Numbered from the stretch's first letter, positions 50,283 to 59,539 are shown. The stretch is 64,000 nt of DNA from Cellulomonas cellasea (GCF_006538745.1 NZ_BJLR01000001.1:62001-126000), one strand, 5' to 3'. The notes: generated from the letters alone by a model not told the origin. Numbers and translations are program-made.

Positions 50283-51593
50283 GTGCCTTCCCTGCCTCCA
50301 CCGCCGCCCGGCGCTCCCGGCGGCCCGCCCCGGGACCTGTCCCGGCGCACCTTCCTGCGCGGACTCGGGGCCGCGGCCACCGGCCTCGCGCTGACCGGCT
50401 GCGCACGCGGCTCGGGCGCCGGCTCCGGCGTCACCGAGATCACGTTCTTCCAGTCGAAGCCCGAGGTCATCGGTTACTTCGACGGGCTCATCGAGCAGTT
50501 CCACGAAACCCAGTCCCGGGTGCGCGTGCGCCACGACGCGACGTCGAACCTGGCCGGCTCGTTCGTGCGCGAGTCGCCACCCGACATCGGGCTGCTCAAC
50601 TACAACTTCGAGATCTCCCGCTACGTCGAGCGCGGCGCGCTGAGCGACCTCGGCGACCTGCCGGAGGCGGACCGGGTCAAGGACGAGCTCCTGCCGCTCA
50701 TCGAGGTCACCGCGACCTACCCGGGGCGCACGAGCGTCCTGCCGTACTCGCTCATGGCCGCCGCCGTGCTGTACAACCGGGACCTCTTCGAGCAGCAGGG
50801 CCTCACCGCGCCGACGACCTGGTCCGAGCTCACCGCCGTGTGCGAGGCGCTCTCGGCGGCCGGTATCACGCCGATCTACAGCACCTACCGCGACCCGTGG
50901 ACGATCGCGCAGGGCCACTTCGACTACGCCGTCGGAGGCATGCTCGACACGACCGACTTCTTCACCGAGCTCAAGGCCCAGGGCGCCGACGTCGGCCCGT
51001 CCTCCCCCGTCTCGTTCGAGGAGCAGCTGCTCGACCCCGTGCAGCGGATGCTCCAGCTCACGGCGTGGGACAACGCCGACGCCCCGAGCCGCGGGTACGG
51101 CGACGGCAACCTCGCGTTCGCCCGGGGCGAGGCCGCGATGTACCTCCAGGGGCCGTGGGCGCTCACCGAGATCGCCAAGACGAACCCCGACATGAACGTC
51201 GGTGCGTTCCCGCTGCCGATGACCGAGGACCCTGCCGACCGCAAGGTGCGGGTCAACGTCGACCTCGCGCTGTGGATCCCCGAGGCCTCGCCCCGCAAGG
51301 AGGCCGCGCGGGAGTTCCTCCAGTTCCTCATGCAGCCCGAGATCATCGACGCCTACAACGCGGACAACCTGGGGTTCGGCGTCACGAAGGACGCCGCCGA
51401 GGTCACGGACCCGACGCTCGTCGAGCTGCAGGAGTACTACGAGCGCGCGGACTTCTACATCGGGCCCTCGCAGCTCGTCCCGCAGTCCATCCCGCTGCAG
51501 AACTACGCGCAGTCCCTCGTCACCGGCGCCGAGCCCCGGTCGGTGCTACGCACGATCGACGCCGACTGGTCGCGCCTGGCCTTCCGGTCCTGA
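50283..51593 (+). CDS. Sugar ABC transporter substrate-binding lipoprotein (Tat-type)
   Basis: A 436-residue family-1 solute-binding protein. The signal is a Tat lipoprotein type: Arg21-Arg22 in SRRTFLRGLG, a hydrophobic stretch, then lipobox LTGC with C40. The mature protein has EITFFQSKPEVIGYFDGLIE, LPYSLMAAAVLYNRDLFEQQ, the family motif AFARGEAAMYLQGPWALTEI and VDLALWIPEASPRKEAAREF. It captures an oligosaccharide, likely an alpha-glucoside given the downstream enzyme. GTG 50283 has GAGGAG upstream. It is the first gene of the operon, divergent from the ROK regulator. Confidence 0.93.
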   Translation: MPSLPPPPPGAPGGPPRDLSRRTFLRGLGAAATGLALTGCARGSGAGSGVTEITFFQSKPEVIGYFDGLIEQFHETQSRVRVRHDATSNLAGSFVRESPPDIGLLNYNFEISRYVERGALSDLGDLPEADRVKDELLPLIEVTATYPGRTSVLPYSLMAAAVLYNRDLFEQQGLTAPTTWSELTAVCEALSAAGITPIYSTYRDPWTIAQGHFDYAVGGMLDTTDFFTELKAQGADVGPSSPVSFEEQLLDPVQRMLQLTAWDNADAPSRGYGDGNLAFARGEAAMYLQGPWALTEIAKTNPDMNVGAFPLPMTEDPADRKVRVNVDLALWIPEASPRKEAAREFLQFLMQPEIIDAYNADNLGFGVTKDAAEVTDPTLVELQEYYERADFYIGPSQLVPQSIPLQNYAQSLVTGAEPRSVLRTIDADWSRLAFRS

Positions 51594-51712
51594 CGGGGAC
51601 GCCCGCCCCGCCCGCGCGAGCACCGCGCCCGAGCACCGCTCCCGCGCAGACCGTCCCCGCGACGACCCGCACGACCTCCCGCCCGGCTCCCGATCGAAAC
51701 CGGAGACCCACC

Positions 51713-52639
51713 ATGGCGACCACCACAACGACGCAGGCCGTGCGCCGCGACGACGCGGCACCGGCGCCGCGCCGCGGCCGGCGCCCCGGCGTCGGCCGCA
51801 CGTCCTACCTGTTCCTCGTGCCCTCGCTCGTGCTGTTCACGCTCGCGATCACCGTCCCCGCGATCATGGGCATCACGCTCAGCTTCACCGACTCCGTGGG
51901 CTTCGGGGAGTTCGACTTCACCGGGCTGACCAACTACGTCGCACTCTTCTCGGACCCCGCGATCCTCAGCTCCTACGGGTTCACGATCGGCTTCGCGCTC
52001 GTGACCGTGCTCGTGGTCAACGTCGTCGCGTTCCTGCTCGCGGTCGGACTCACGTCGAAGATCCGCGGCAAGGTGCCGCTCCGTGCGGTGTTCGTGCTGC
52101 CCATGGTCATCTCGGGCATCGTGATCGCCTACGTCTTCAACTTCCTGTTCTCGAACTCGCTGCCGCGGTGGGCCGGCGCGGTCGGCTTCACGCCGCTCGA
52201 GCAGAGCATGCTCGCCGACCCCGACCTCGCGTGGATCACCATCGTGATCGTCACGGCGTGGCAGGCGATCCCGTCGGCGCTGCTGATCTACGTCGCGGGC
52301 ATCCTGTCGATCCCCGGCGAGGTCTACGAGGCCGCGTCGCTCGACGGAGCGAGCGCGGGCCGACGGCTGCGGTCCATCACGCTGCCGCTCGTCGCGGGGT
52401 ATGTGCTGATCAACATCGTCATCGGCTTCAAGAACTTCCTGAACGCCTACGACATCATCGTCGGCCTGACGAACGGCGGCCCGGGCACCGCGACCCGCAG
52501 CGTCGCGATGACGATCTTCTCCGGCTTCACGGGCGGCGACTACGCCTACCAGATGGCGAACGCGACGATCTTCTTCCTCATCGCCGTGGTGCTCGCTCTC
52601 CTCCAGATCCGACTGACCCGCGGGAAGGCGGCCCTCTGA
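51713..52639 (+). CDS. Sugar ABC transporter permease (MalF/UgpA type)
   Basis: A 308-residue permease with six membrane segments (first: YLFLVPSLVLFTLAITVPAI). The EAA loop for ATPase docking reads VYEAASLDGASAGRRLRSIT. NGGPGTATRSVAMTIF near the C-terminus is typical of MalF-type sugar permeases. ATG 51713 has GGAGA upstream. Its stop overlaps the start of the second permease by one base (TGATG). The operon has no ATPase gene, so a shared MsiK/MalK-type ATPase encoded elsewhere probably energises it. Confidence 0.94.
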   Translation: MATTTTTQAVRRDDAAPAPRRGRRPGVGRTSYLFLVPSLVLFTLAITVPAIMGITLSFTDSVGFGEFDFTGLTNYVALFSDPAILSSYGFTIGFALVTVLVVNVVAFLLAVGLTSKIRGKVPLRAVFVLPMVISGIVIAYVFNFLFSNSLPRWAGAVGFTPLEQSMLADPDLAWITIVIVTAWQAIPSALLIYVAGILSIPGEVYEAASLDGASAGRRLRSITLPLVAGYVLINIVIGFKNFLNAYDIIVGLTNGGPGTATRSVAMTIFSGFTGGDYAYQMANATIFFLIAVVLALLQIRLTRGKAAL

Positions 52640-53538
52640 TGACCGACCAGACTCTCCGCACGACGGCGCCCGCACAGGTGCCGGTCGCTCCCGTCCGCAG
52701 CCTGCGCGCCCGCGACCGCGACGACCGCACGAACCGGCCCGGCATGGTGGTCCTGCTCCTGTGCTCGGTCGCGGTCCTCCTGCCGCTCTACGCCACGGTC
52801 ACGATGGCGTTCAAGACGACGCGCCAGTCGGTCGACGGCAACGCGTTCTCGCTGCCCTCGCCGCTGAGCGTCGACGGCTTCGTCGAGGCGTGGCGGCTCA
52901 CGAACTTCCCGCGCGGGTTCACCATCTCGGTGCTCGTCACGCTCGTGACGGTCGTCGGCACGGTGGTCCTGAGCTCGCTCGCGGCGTACGCGATCTCCCG
53001 GAACTGGGACCACCGCTTCTTCCGCTGGTCCTTCTTCTACCTGCTCGCGGCGATGTTCCTGCCGTTCCCGGTGCTCGCGCTCTCGCAGGTCAAGCTCACC
53101 GGCATGGTCGGGCTCGCGAACCCGGGCGGTGTCGCGCTCCTGCACGTGATGTTCCAGCTGTCGTTCAGCGTCATGCTGTTCACCGCGTTCCTGCGCTCGG
53201 TCCCCGAGGAGCTCGAGGAGAGCGCGCGGCTCGACGGCGCCTCGACGTGGCAGGTGTTCCGGCGGATCGTGTTCCCGCTGCTGGCCCCGATGAGCGCGAC
53301 CGTCGCGATCTTCGCGTTCCTGGCCTCGTGGAACGACTTCATGATGCCGTCGCTGATCATCGCCGACGCCACGCAGCAGACCCTGCCGGTGCTGCAGAGC
53401 GTGTTCCAGACCCAGTTCAGCAGCAACTACAACGTCGCGTTCGCCTCCTACCTCATGGCGATGGCGCCCGCGATCGTCGTCTACCTGTTCACGCAGCGCT
53501 GGGTCATGGCGGGCGTGACGCAGGGCGCCATCAAGTAG
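52639..53538 (+). CDS. Sugar ABC transporter permease (MalG/UgpE type)
   Basis: A 299-residue partner permease. Six hydrophobic helices (first: MVVLLLCSVAVLLPLYATVT) and the EAA loop ELEESARLDGASTWQVFRRI are visible, followed by SWNDFMMPSLIIAD, which matches the conserved SWNEF segment of MalG-type proteins. The C-terminus is VMAGVTQGAIK, the usual ending of this class. It is translationally coupled to the first permease through a one-base overlap. Confidence 0.94.
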   Translation: MTDQTLRTTAPAQVPVAPVRSLRARDRDDRTNRPGMVVLLLCSVAVLLPLYATVTMAFKTTRQSVDGNAFSLPSPLSVDGFVEAWRLTNFPRGFTISVLVTLVTVVGTVVLSSLAAYAISRNWDHRFFRWSFFYLLAAMFLPFPVLALSQVKLTGMVGLANPGGVALLHVMFQLSFSVMLFTAFLRSVPEELEESARLDGASTWQVFRRIVFPLLAPMSATVAIFAFLASWNDFMMPSLIIADATQQTLPVLQSVFQTQFSSNYNVAFASYLMAMAPAIVVYLFTQRWVMAGVTQGAIK

Positions 53539-53653
53539 CGCCCGGCGCCGACCGCGCCGACGCTGGTGAGAGCGCGTCGCCGGCCGGCCGTGCCCGCACC
53601 GACCGCCCGGACCCACCATCCCGACCGACCCCGAGAGAGACGAGAGCCCTTTC

Positions 53654-55339
53654 ATGACCGACGTGACCGACGTCCTCGACGCCCGCGCGACGCCCGACCT
53701 GGGCCGTGACGAGGCCGCCTGGTGGCGCCAGGCCGCCGTCTACCAGATCTACCCCCGGTCGTTCGCGGACTCCGGGGCAGACGGCATCGGCGACCTGCCC
53801 GGCATCACCCAGCGCGTGCCGTACCTGTCGCGGCTCGGGGTCGACGCGGTCTGGCTCAGCCCGTTCTACCCCTCGGCGCTCGCCGACGGCGGCTACGACG
53901 TCGACGACTACCGCGCCGTCGACCCGCGCCTGGGCACGCTCGAGGACTTCGACGAGCTCGTCGCCGCGCTGCACGGCGCCGGCATCAAGGTCGTCGTCGA
54001 CCTCGTCCCGAACCACACGTCCGACCGGCACGTGTGGTTCCGGGAGGCGCTCGCGTCCCCGAAGGGCTCCCCCGCCCGCGACCGGTACGTCTTCCGCGAC
54101 GGCACGGGCCCCGACGGCTCGCTGCCGCCCGCCGACTGGACCTCGACGTTCGGCGGCCCCGCGTGGGAGCCCGTGGGCGACGGCCAGTGGTACCTGCACT
54201 ACTTCGCCAAGGAGCAGCCCGACCTCAACTGGAAGAACCGCGAGGTGCGCGACGACTTCCTGACCACGCTGCGGTTCTGGTCCGACCGGGGGGTCGACGG
54301 CTTCCGCGTGGACGTCGCGCACGGGCTGGCGAAGAACCTGCCCGACGCGCTGCCGACCCAGGCCGAGCTCGACGCGCACCCCAAGGACGGCACGCACCCG
54401 CTGTGGGACCGCGACGACGTGCACGAGATCTACGCCGAGTGGCGCGAGGTCTTCGACTCCTACGACCCGCCGCGCACCGCGGTCGCCGAGGCGTGGGTCG
54501 AGGCGTCGCGCCGCGCCCGGTACGCGAGCGCCGAGGGCCTCGGCCAGGCGTTCAACTTCGACCTGCTCGAGGCCGACTTCGACGCGGCGCAGTTCGGGGA
54601 GATCATCACGTTCAACCTCGAGCTCGCCGCGGAGTCGGGCTCGTCGACCACGTGGGTGCTGTCGAACCACGACGTCGTGCGCCACGCGACGCGGTACGGG
54701 CTCCCCGCCCGCGGCGCGAGCACCGACAAGCAGGGCAGCGCCTGGCTGCTCGCGCGCGGCGCCGAGCCGTCGCTCGACCACGAGCTCGGGCTGCGGCGCG
54801 CGCGGGCCGCGACGCTCCTGCAGCTCGCGCTGCCGGGCTCGTCCTACCTCTACCAGGGCGAGGAGCTCGGGCTGCACGAGGTGCCCGACCTCCCGGACGA
54901 GGCGCGCCAGGACCCGTCGTTCTTCCGCAACCCCGGCGTCGACGCGGGGCGGGACGGCTGCCGCGTCCCGCTGCCGTGGACGCGCGACGGCGTCGCGTTC
55001 GGGTTCAGCACCGCCGCGCCGTTCCTGCCGCAGCCGGGGTGGTTCGGCGAGCGCTCGGTCGAGGCCCAGGAGGACGACCCGGCGTCGACGCTGACCCTCT
55101 ACCGCGACGCGCTCGCGCTGCGGCACGAGCTGCAGGGCGACGAGAGCCTGACGTGGGTCACGACGAGCCGGTCCGCGGTACTCGCGTTCCGGCGCTCGGG
55201 GGGCTGGCTGTGCGTGACGAACTTCGGGGACCGGCCGGCGCCGCTGCCCGCCGGGGAGGTGCTGCTCAGCAGCGCCCCGCTCGAGGGGGGCGCGCTGCCG
55301 GGGGCCACGACCGCGTGGCTGCGGGAGCCGGCGGCCTGA
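53654..55339 (+). CDS. GH13 alpha-glucosidase (oligo-1,6-glucosidase-like)
   Basis: A 561-residue intracellular GH13 enzyme. It shows AAVYQIYPRSFADSGADGIG, DLVPNHTSDRHVWF, nucleophile Asp220 in DGFRVDVAH, acid/base Glu279 in AVAEAWVE, and the transition-state Asp340 in VLSNHD. The layout fits the GH13_23/30 alpha-glucosidases that release glucose from maltose, isomaltose or sucrose-like sugars. No signal peptide is present, so it would cleave what the upstream ABC transporter imports. ATG 53654 follows AGAGACGAGAGCCC. The operon ends at a 26-base perfect palindrome. Confidence 0.94.
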   Translation: MTDVTDVLDARATPDLGRDEAAWWRQAAVYQIYPRSFADSGADGIGDLPGITQRVPYLSRLGVDAVWLSPFYPSALADGGYDVDDYRAVDPRLGTLEDFDELVAALHGAGIKVVVDLVPNHTSDRHVWFREALASPKGSPARDRYVFRDGTGPDGSLPPADWTSTFGGPAWEPVGDGQWYLHYFAKEQPDLNWKNREVRDDFLTTLRFWSDRGVDGFRVDVAHGLAKNLPDALPTQAELDAHPKDGTHPLWDRDDVHEIYAEWREVFDSYDPPRTAVAEAWVEASRRARYASAEGLGQAFNFDLLEADFDAAQFGEIITFNLELAAESGSSTTWVLSNHDVVRHATRYGLPARGASTDKQGSAWLLARGAEPSLDHELGLRRARAATLLQLALPGSSYLYQGEELGLHEVPDLPDEARQDPSFFRNPGVDAGRDGCRVPLPWTRDGVAFGFSTAAPFLPQPGWFGERSVEAQEDDPASTLTLYRDALALRHELQGDESLTWVTTSRSAVLAFRRSGGWLCVTNFGDRPAPLPAGEVLLSSAPLEGGALPGATTAWLREPAA

Positions 55340-55362
55340 CGGCAGCGGGGACGAGCCGCGGG

Positions 55363-55388
55363 GCCGGCACCGGGGCCCCGGTGCCGGC
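55363..55388 (+). terminator. Perfect 26-base palindrome ending the sugar operon
   Basis: GCCGGCACCGGGG (55363-55375) is followed directly by its complement CCCCGGTGCCGGC (55376-55388), 23 bases after the alpha-glucosidase stop. Confidence 0.8.
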
Positions 55389-55404
55389 GCTGCGGACGTC
55401 GCGA

Positions 55405-55472
55405 CGCCTCGGCGTCAGCGCGGGTCGGTCGGCGGTGGCGCCTCGGCGTCAGCGGGGCTCGGTCGGCGGTGC
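55405..55472. repeat. 34-bp tandem duplication spanning a stop codon
   Basis: Copies at 55405-55438 and 55439-55472 share CGCCTCGGCGTCAGCG and TCGGTCGGCGGTG with three differences. The right copy contains the stop and last codons of the stress-protein gene; the left copy lies just beyond it. Confidence 0.8.
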
Positions 55473-56108
55473 GGGCGGGGCCGACGGCGGGGTCACGCCC
55501 GGCGACGTGACCGGCGGGACCGTCGGCGAGCCGCTCGCGGGCTGCTGCGGGCCCGGTGCCGGGTAGGCGGCCGACGGGTCCGACGGCGGCGTCACGCCGG
55601 TCGCCGGGCGGGCGGGCCAGCCCGACTGCACGCCGCCGATCTCCTGGAGCAGGTTGCGCGCCTTGTGCGCCTGCTCGGCCGCGCACAGCACCGCGTACTG
55701 CGAGGCGACGATCTGGCTCGACGACGTGAAGTCGCGCTTGCCGCCCGTGAGCGAGTACGTGATGACCGAGAACAGCAGCCCGAACCCGCCGCCGATGAGG
55801 ATCGCGGCGACGAACGTCGAGGAGCCCTCCTCGGAGAACAGCGAGAGCAGCAGGCCCACGAAGAGCCCGAACCACGCGCCCGACGCGAAGCCCGCGAGCG
55901 CGACGCGGGGGTAGGACAGCCGCCCGGTGACCCGCTCGACCATCCGCAGGTCGGTCCCCACGATCGTCACGAGCTGCACCGCGAACTGCTTGTCGGCGAG
56001 GTGGTCGACCGCGCGCTGGGCCTCGAGGTAGGTGCTGTAGGAGGCGACGAGCTCGCCCTGGGGGAGGGTCGGGGCCGTCGGGACGCGGGAGGCCTTGTTC
56101 ATCGACAT
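55449..56108 (-). CDS. General stress protein 17M/YflT-domain membrane protein
   Basis: A 219-residue protein. The N-terminal domain (LVASYSTYLEAQRAVDHLAD, then VQLVTIVGTDLRMVERVTGR) is the GSP17M/YflT module. Two membrane helices follow at about 68-92 (FASGAWFGLFVGLLLSLF) and 97-118 (FVAAILIGGGFGLLFSVITY). The tail from about 165 is Pro/Ser/Thr-rich. Such proteins accompany mgtE-like and mrp genes in actinobacteria; function is unknown. ATG 56108 has GGAGG eight bases upstream. The extreme 3' end lies in a tandem duplication. Confidence 0.88.
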   Translation of the reverse strand: MSMNKASRVPTAPTLPQGELVASYSTYLEAQRAVDHLADKQFAVQLVTIVGTDLRMVERVTGRLSYPRVALAGFASGAWFGLFVGLLLSLFSEEGSSTFVAAILIGGGFGLLFSVITYSLTGGKRDFTSSSQIVASQYAVLCAAEQAHKARNLLQEIGGVQSGWPARPATGVTPPSDPSAAYPAPGPQQPASGSPTVPPVTSPGVTPPSAPPAPPTEPR

Positions 56109-56248
56109 GCGACGATCCTCCCCCGCCGCCCGGTCCCACGCCAGGGGCGTCGCCGCACCTCACGGGCACCCCGGCGCCACCCGGCCGACACCTGACCGGC
56201 ACCCGGCCGGACCGGCCGGACCGGGGTCGCCGGTCTAGGCTGACGCCC

Positions 56249-57553
56249 GTGAGCAGCGCAGGGACCCGGGTCTTCGTCGCGCGCCTCGCCGGGACCACGG
56301 TGTTCGACCCCATCGGGGACCAGGTCGGGCGGGTGCGCGACGTCGTCGTGCTCGTGCGCCCGACGGGTGCGCCGCGGGCGGTCGGCCTCGTCGTCGAGGT
56401 CCCGGGCCGGCGGCGCGTCTTCCTCCCCCTGACCCGCGTCACGTCGATCGACGCGGGCCAGGTCATCTCGACGGGCCTGGTCAACATGCGCCGGTTCGAG
56501 CAGCGCACGTCGGAGACGCTCGTCGTCGGCGAGCTGCTCGACCGCACGGTCGAGCTCAGCGACGGCAGCGGCAGCGCCTCGGTCGAGGACGTCGCGATCG
56601 AGCGCCAGCGCAGCGGCGACTGGGTCGTCGCGAAGCTCTTCGTGCGGCGCCTGGTGCCCGGCAAGTCGGCGCTGCTGCGCCGCCGCGGCGAGACGCTGCT
56701 CGTCGACGTCGGCGCGGTCACCGGCCTCGGCGTCTCGGCGGCCGCGCAGGGTGCGGCGCTCATGCTCGCGAGCTACGAGGACCTCAAGCCCGCCGACCTC
56801 GCGGACGTGCTGCACGACCTCGGGAGCACGCGGCGCAACGAGGTCGCGCACGCGCTCGACAACGAGCGGCTCGCGGACGTGCTCGAGGAGCTCCCCGAGG
56901 ACGACCAGGTCGCGATCCTCTCGGGCCTCGAGCGCACGCGCGCCGCCGACGTGCTCGAGGCCATGCAGCCCGACGACGCGGCCGACCTGCTCGGCGAGCT
57001 CTCCGACGAGCAGGCCGCCGAGCTGCTCGAGCTCATGGAGCCCGAGGAGGCGCGCGACGTGCGGCGCCTGCTCGCGTACGAGGACAACACCGCGGGCGGC
57101 CTCATGACGACCGAGCCCGTGATCCTCGGCCCGGAGACCTCGATCGCCGCGGCGCTCGCGCACGTGCGCCGCCAGGACCTCGCCCCGGCGCTCGCGTCCA
57201 TGGTGTTCGTCTCGCGCCCGCCGCTCGAGACGCCGACCGGGCGGTTCATCGGCGTCGTCCACCTCCAGCGGATGCTGCGCGAGGCGCCGCACGAGTCGAT
57301 CGGCTCGCTCGTCGACACCGACATCGACGCGGTCCCCGCCGACGCGCCCCTGCTGCAGGTCACGCGCCTGCTCGCGACGTACAACCTGCTCGCCCTGCCC
57401 GTGGTCGACGAGGAGCGCCGCCTGCTCGGCGCGGTCAGCGTCGACGACGTCCTCGACCACCTCCTGCCGCAGGACTGGCGCGAGCAGCACGACGACACCC
57501 CGCTGCCGGCGACCGGCGCGCGCACGGTCCGGGGGCGGGTGCGTCGTGGCTGA
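56249..57553 (+). CDS. MgtE N-terminal/PRC-barrel/CBS domain protein
   Basis: A 434-residue soluble protein without the MgtE channel domain. Residues about 8-85 and 90-160 resemble PRC-barrels (FDPIGDQVGRVRDVVVLVRP). Residues about 170-290 form the MgtE_N superhelix (LKPADLADVLHDLGSTRRNE, RAADVLEAMQPDDAADLLGE), followed by a CBS pair (AGGLMTTEPVILGPETSIAA, NLLALPVVDEERRLLGAVSV). It is probably a nucleotide- or magnesium-responsive regulator. GTG 56249 is seven bases after TAGGCT (56236-56241), a leaderless start. Its end overlaps the DUF1003 gene by eight bases. Confidence 0.92.
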   Translation: MSSAGTRVFVARLAGTTVFDPIGDQVGRVRDVVVLVRPTGAPRAVGLVVEVPGRRRVFLPLTRVTSIDAGQVISTGLVNMRRFEQRTSETLVVGELLDRTVELSDGSGSASVEDVAIERQRSGDWVVAKLFVRRLVPGKSALLRRRGETLLVDVGAVTGLGVSAAAQGAALMLASYEDLKPADLADVLHDLGSTRRNEVAHALDNERLADVLEELPEDDQVAILSGLERTRAADVLEAMQPDDAADLLGELSDEQAAELLELMEPEEARDVRRLLAYEDNTAGGLMTTEPVILGPETSIAAALAHVRRQDLAPALASMVFVSRPPLETPTGRFIGVVHLQRMLREAPHESIGSLVDTDIDAVPADAPLLQVTRLLATYNLLALPVVDEERRLLGAVSVDDVLDHLLPQDWREQHDDTPLPATGARTVRGRVRRG

Positions 57554-58079
57554 GCGGCTCGACACCCCCAAGGAGTCGCGCCGCACGTGGGTCCCGCGGT
57601 TCCAGCGCGACCCCGACGCGGTCGGCCGGGTCGCCGAGGCGTTCGCCCGGTTCATGGGCACCGGGCGCTTCCTCATGTACATGACCGGCTTCGTGATCGT
57701 CTGGGTCACGATCAACGCGGTCGGGCTGTTCGGGCTGCGCTGGGACCCGTACCCGTTCATCCTGCTCAACCTGTTCTTCTCGGTGCAGGCCTCCTACGCC
57801 GCGCCGCTGATCCTGCTCGCGCAGAACCGGCAGGACGACCGTGACCGCGTGAGCCTCGAGCAGGACCGGCAGCGCGCCGAGCGGAACCTCGCCGACACCG
57901 AGTTCCTCGCCCGGGAGATCGCGGCGCTGCGGATCGGGCTGAGCGAGGTCGCGACGCGCGACTTCGTGCGCTCCGAGCTGCGCAACCTGCTGGAGGACCT
58001 CACCGCGGACCGCGAGGACGCCCGCGGCGAGCACGACAGCGCCACGGCGGACGGCCCCGCCGACACCGGGCGGCGCTGA
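57546..58079 (+). CDS. DUF1003 membrane protein
   Basis: A 177-residue protein with two membrane helices, FLMYMTGFVIVWVTINAVGL and YPFILLNLFFSVQASYAAPL, typical of DUF1003. A cytoplasmic coiled coil follows (NRQDDRDRVSLEQDRQRAER) and then an acidic tail. The family is of unknown function and often sits beside MgtE-like proteins. GTG 57546 begins inside the previous gene; the eight-base overlap shows translational coupling. Confidence 0.92.
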   Translation: MAERLDTPKESRRTWVPRFQRDPDAVGRVAEAFARFMGTGRFLMYMTGFVIVWVTINAVGLFGLRWDPYPFILLNLFFSVQASYAAPLILLAQNRQDDRDRVSLEQDRQRAERNLADTEFLAREIAALRIGLSEVATRDFVRSELRNLLEDLTADREDARGEHDSATADGPADTGRR

Positions 58080-58185
58080 CGACGGGTGCCCGGCGCGGCG
58101 GATCGGCGAGCGCACCCCCGGGCGCCGGCCGCCGGTGGGACGTGCGGCGCACGGGCCCCCGAGGCGCCGCGCCTACGATGGGCGC

Positions 58186-59346
58186 ATGCCCCTGACGACC
58201 GACCCGACCGCGCTCGCCGAAGCGGTGCGCACCGCGCTCGAGGGCGTCCTCGACCCCGAGATCCGCCGCCCGATCACCGAGCTCGGCATGGTCCGGTCCG
58301 TCGAGGTCGACACGACGACGCTGCCGGGCGGCGCGCGCGTCACCGTCGGGATCGACCTCACGACCGCGGGCTGCCCGCTCAAGGACACGATCACCAAGGA
58401 CGTCACGGCGGCGGTCCAGCCCCTCGACGGCGTCGCCGAGGTCCGCCTTGCGATGGGCGTGATGTCGGCCGACCAGCGCGCCGGGCTCCGGGAGCGGCTG
58501 CGCGGCACCGCCGAGCCCACGATCCCGTTCGCGCAGCCGGGCTCGCTGACGAAGGTCTACGCGATCGCCTCCGGAAAGGGCGGCGTCGGCAAGTCGTCGG
58601 TCACGGCGAACCTCGCGGTCGCGATGGCGGCGGACGGTCTGCGGGTCGGTGTCGTCGACGCGGACATCTACGGGTTCTCCATCCCGCGGATGCTGGGCGT
58701 CACGCAGCCGCCGACGAAGCTCGACGACATGCTGCTGCCGCCCGTCGCGCACGACGTCAAGGTCATCTCGATCGGCATGTTCGTGCCGCCCGGGCAGCCG
58801 GTCGTGTGGCGCGGGCCGATGCTGCACCGCGCGCTCCAGCAGTTCCTCGCGGACGTGTTCTGGGCCGACCTCGACGTGCTGCTGCTCGACCTGCCGCCCG
58901 GCACCGGCGACATCGCGATCTCCGTCGCACAGCTGCTCCCGACGTCCGAGGTCCTGGTCGTCACGACGCCGCAGGACGCCGCGGCCGAGGTCGCCGAGCG
59001 CGCCGGGTCGGTCGCACTGCAGACCCGTCAGCACGTCGTGGGCGTCGTGGAGAACATGTCGTGGCTCGAGCAGCCCGACGGCTCGCGGCTCGAGATCTTC
59101 GGCGCGGGCGGCGGCGCGCGCGTCGCGGAGAACCTGTCCCGGGCGACCGGCTCGGCGGTGCCGCTGCTCGGGCAGATCCCGCTCGACGTCGCACTGCGGC
59201 AGGACGGTGACGACGGCACGCCGGTCGTGCTGGCGCACCCCGACTCCCCCGCGGCGCTCGCGCTGCGGGACGTGGCACGGGCGCTGGCGACGCGGTCACG
59301 CGGCCTCGCGGGCAAGCCGCTGGGCCTCTCGCCGGTCGGCCGCTGA
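58186..59346 (+). CDS. mrp: Mrp/ApbC-type P-loop ATPase with N-terminal DUF59
   Basis: A 386-residue protein. Residues 1-105 are a DUF59/MIP18 domain with the conserved Cys63 in TTAGCPLKD. The deviant Walker A is GKGGVGKS at 130-137, then VVDADIYGFSIPRMLG and DLPPGTGDIAIS. Mrp proteins carry or insert Fe-S clusters. The CxxC motif normally after ENMS is absent here (ENMSWLEQPDGSRLEIFGAG), so the bridging cluster cannot form in the standard way. ATG 58186 lies six bases after TACGAT (58174-58179), a leaderless start. It follows the DUF1003 gene by 106 bases. Confidence 0.93.
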   Translation: MPLTTDPTALAEAVRTALEGVLDPEIRRPITELGMVRSVEVDTTTLPGGARVTVGIDLTTAGCPLKDTITKDVTAAVQPLDGVAEVRLAMGVMSADQRAGLRERLRGTAEPTIPFAQPGSLTKVYAIASGKGGVGKSSVTANLAVAMAADGLRVGVVDADIYGFSIPRMLGVTQPPTKLDDMLLPPVAHDVKVISIGMFVPPGQPVVWRGPMLHRALQQFLADVFWADLDVLLLDLPPGTGDIAISVAQLLPTSEVLVVTTPQDAAAEVAERAGSVALQTRQHVVGVVENMSWLEQPDGSRLEIFGAGGGARVAENLSRATGSAVPLLGQIPLDVALRQDGDDGTPVVLAHPDSPAALALRDVARALATRSRGLAGKPLGLSPVGR

Positions 59347-59504
59347 CCGCCTGACCGCGGCGGTCACCTGCCCGCCGCTCCTCCCGGCCCGCGCGCCCGT
59401 GGCCCGCCCACCGCGCGCCGGGGCCCGACGCTGCGCACACTGGCAGGACGCCCGTCCGCCCGACCGACGCGCGCCCGGACGCCGGACCCGCGCCCACCGC
59501 GCCG

Positions 59505-59533
59505 TTGGTTCCTGTTCGATCCTGGTGGATACT
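59505..59533 (+). promoter_or_regulatory. Promoter of the deoR-galT-galK operon
   Basis: TTGGTT (59505-59510) and GATACT (59528-59533) are separated by exactly 17 bases and end six bases before the GTG at 59540. Transcription would start at or next to that GTG. Confidence 0.65.
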
Positions 59534-59539
59534 GTGCAG

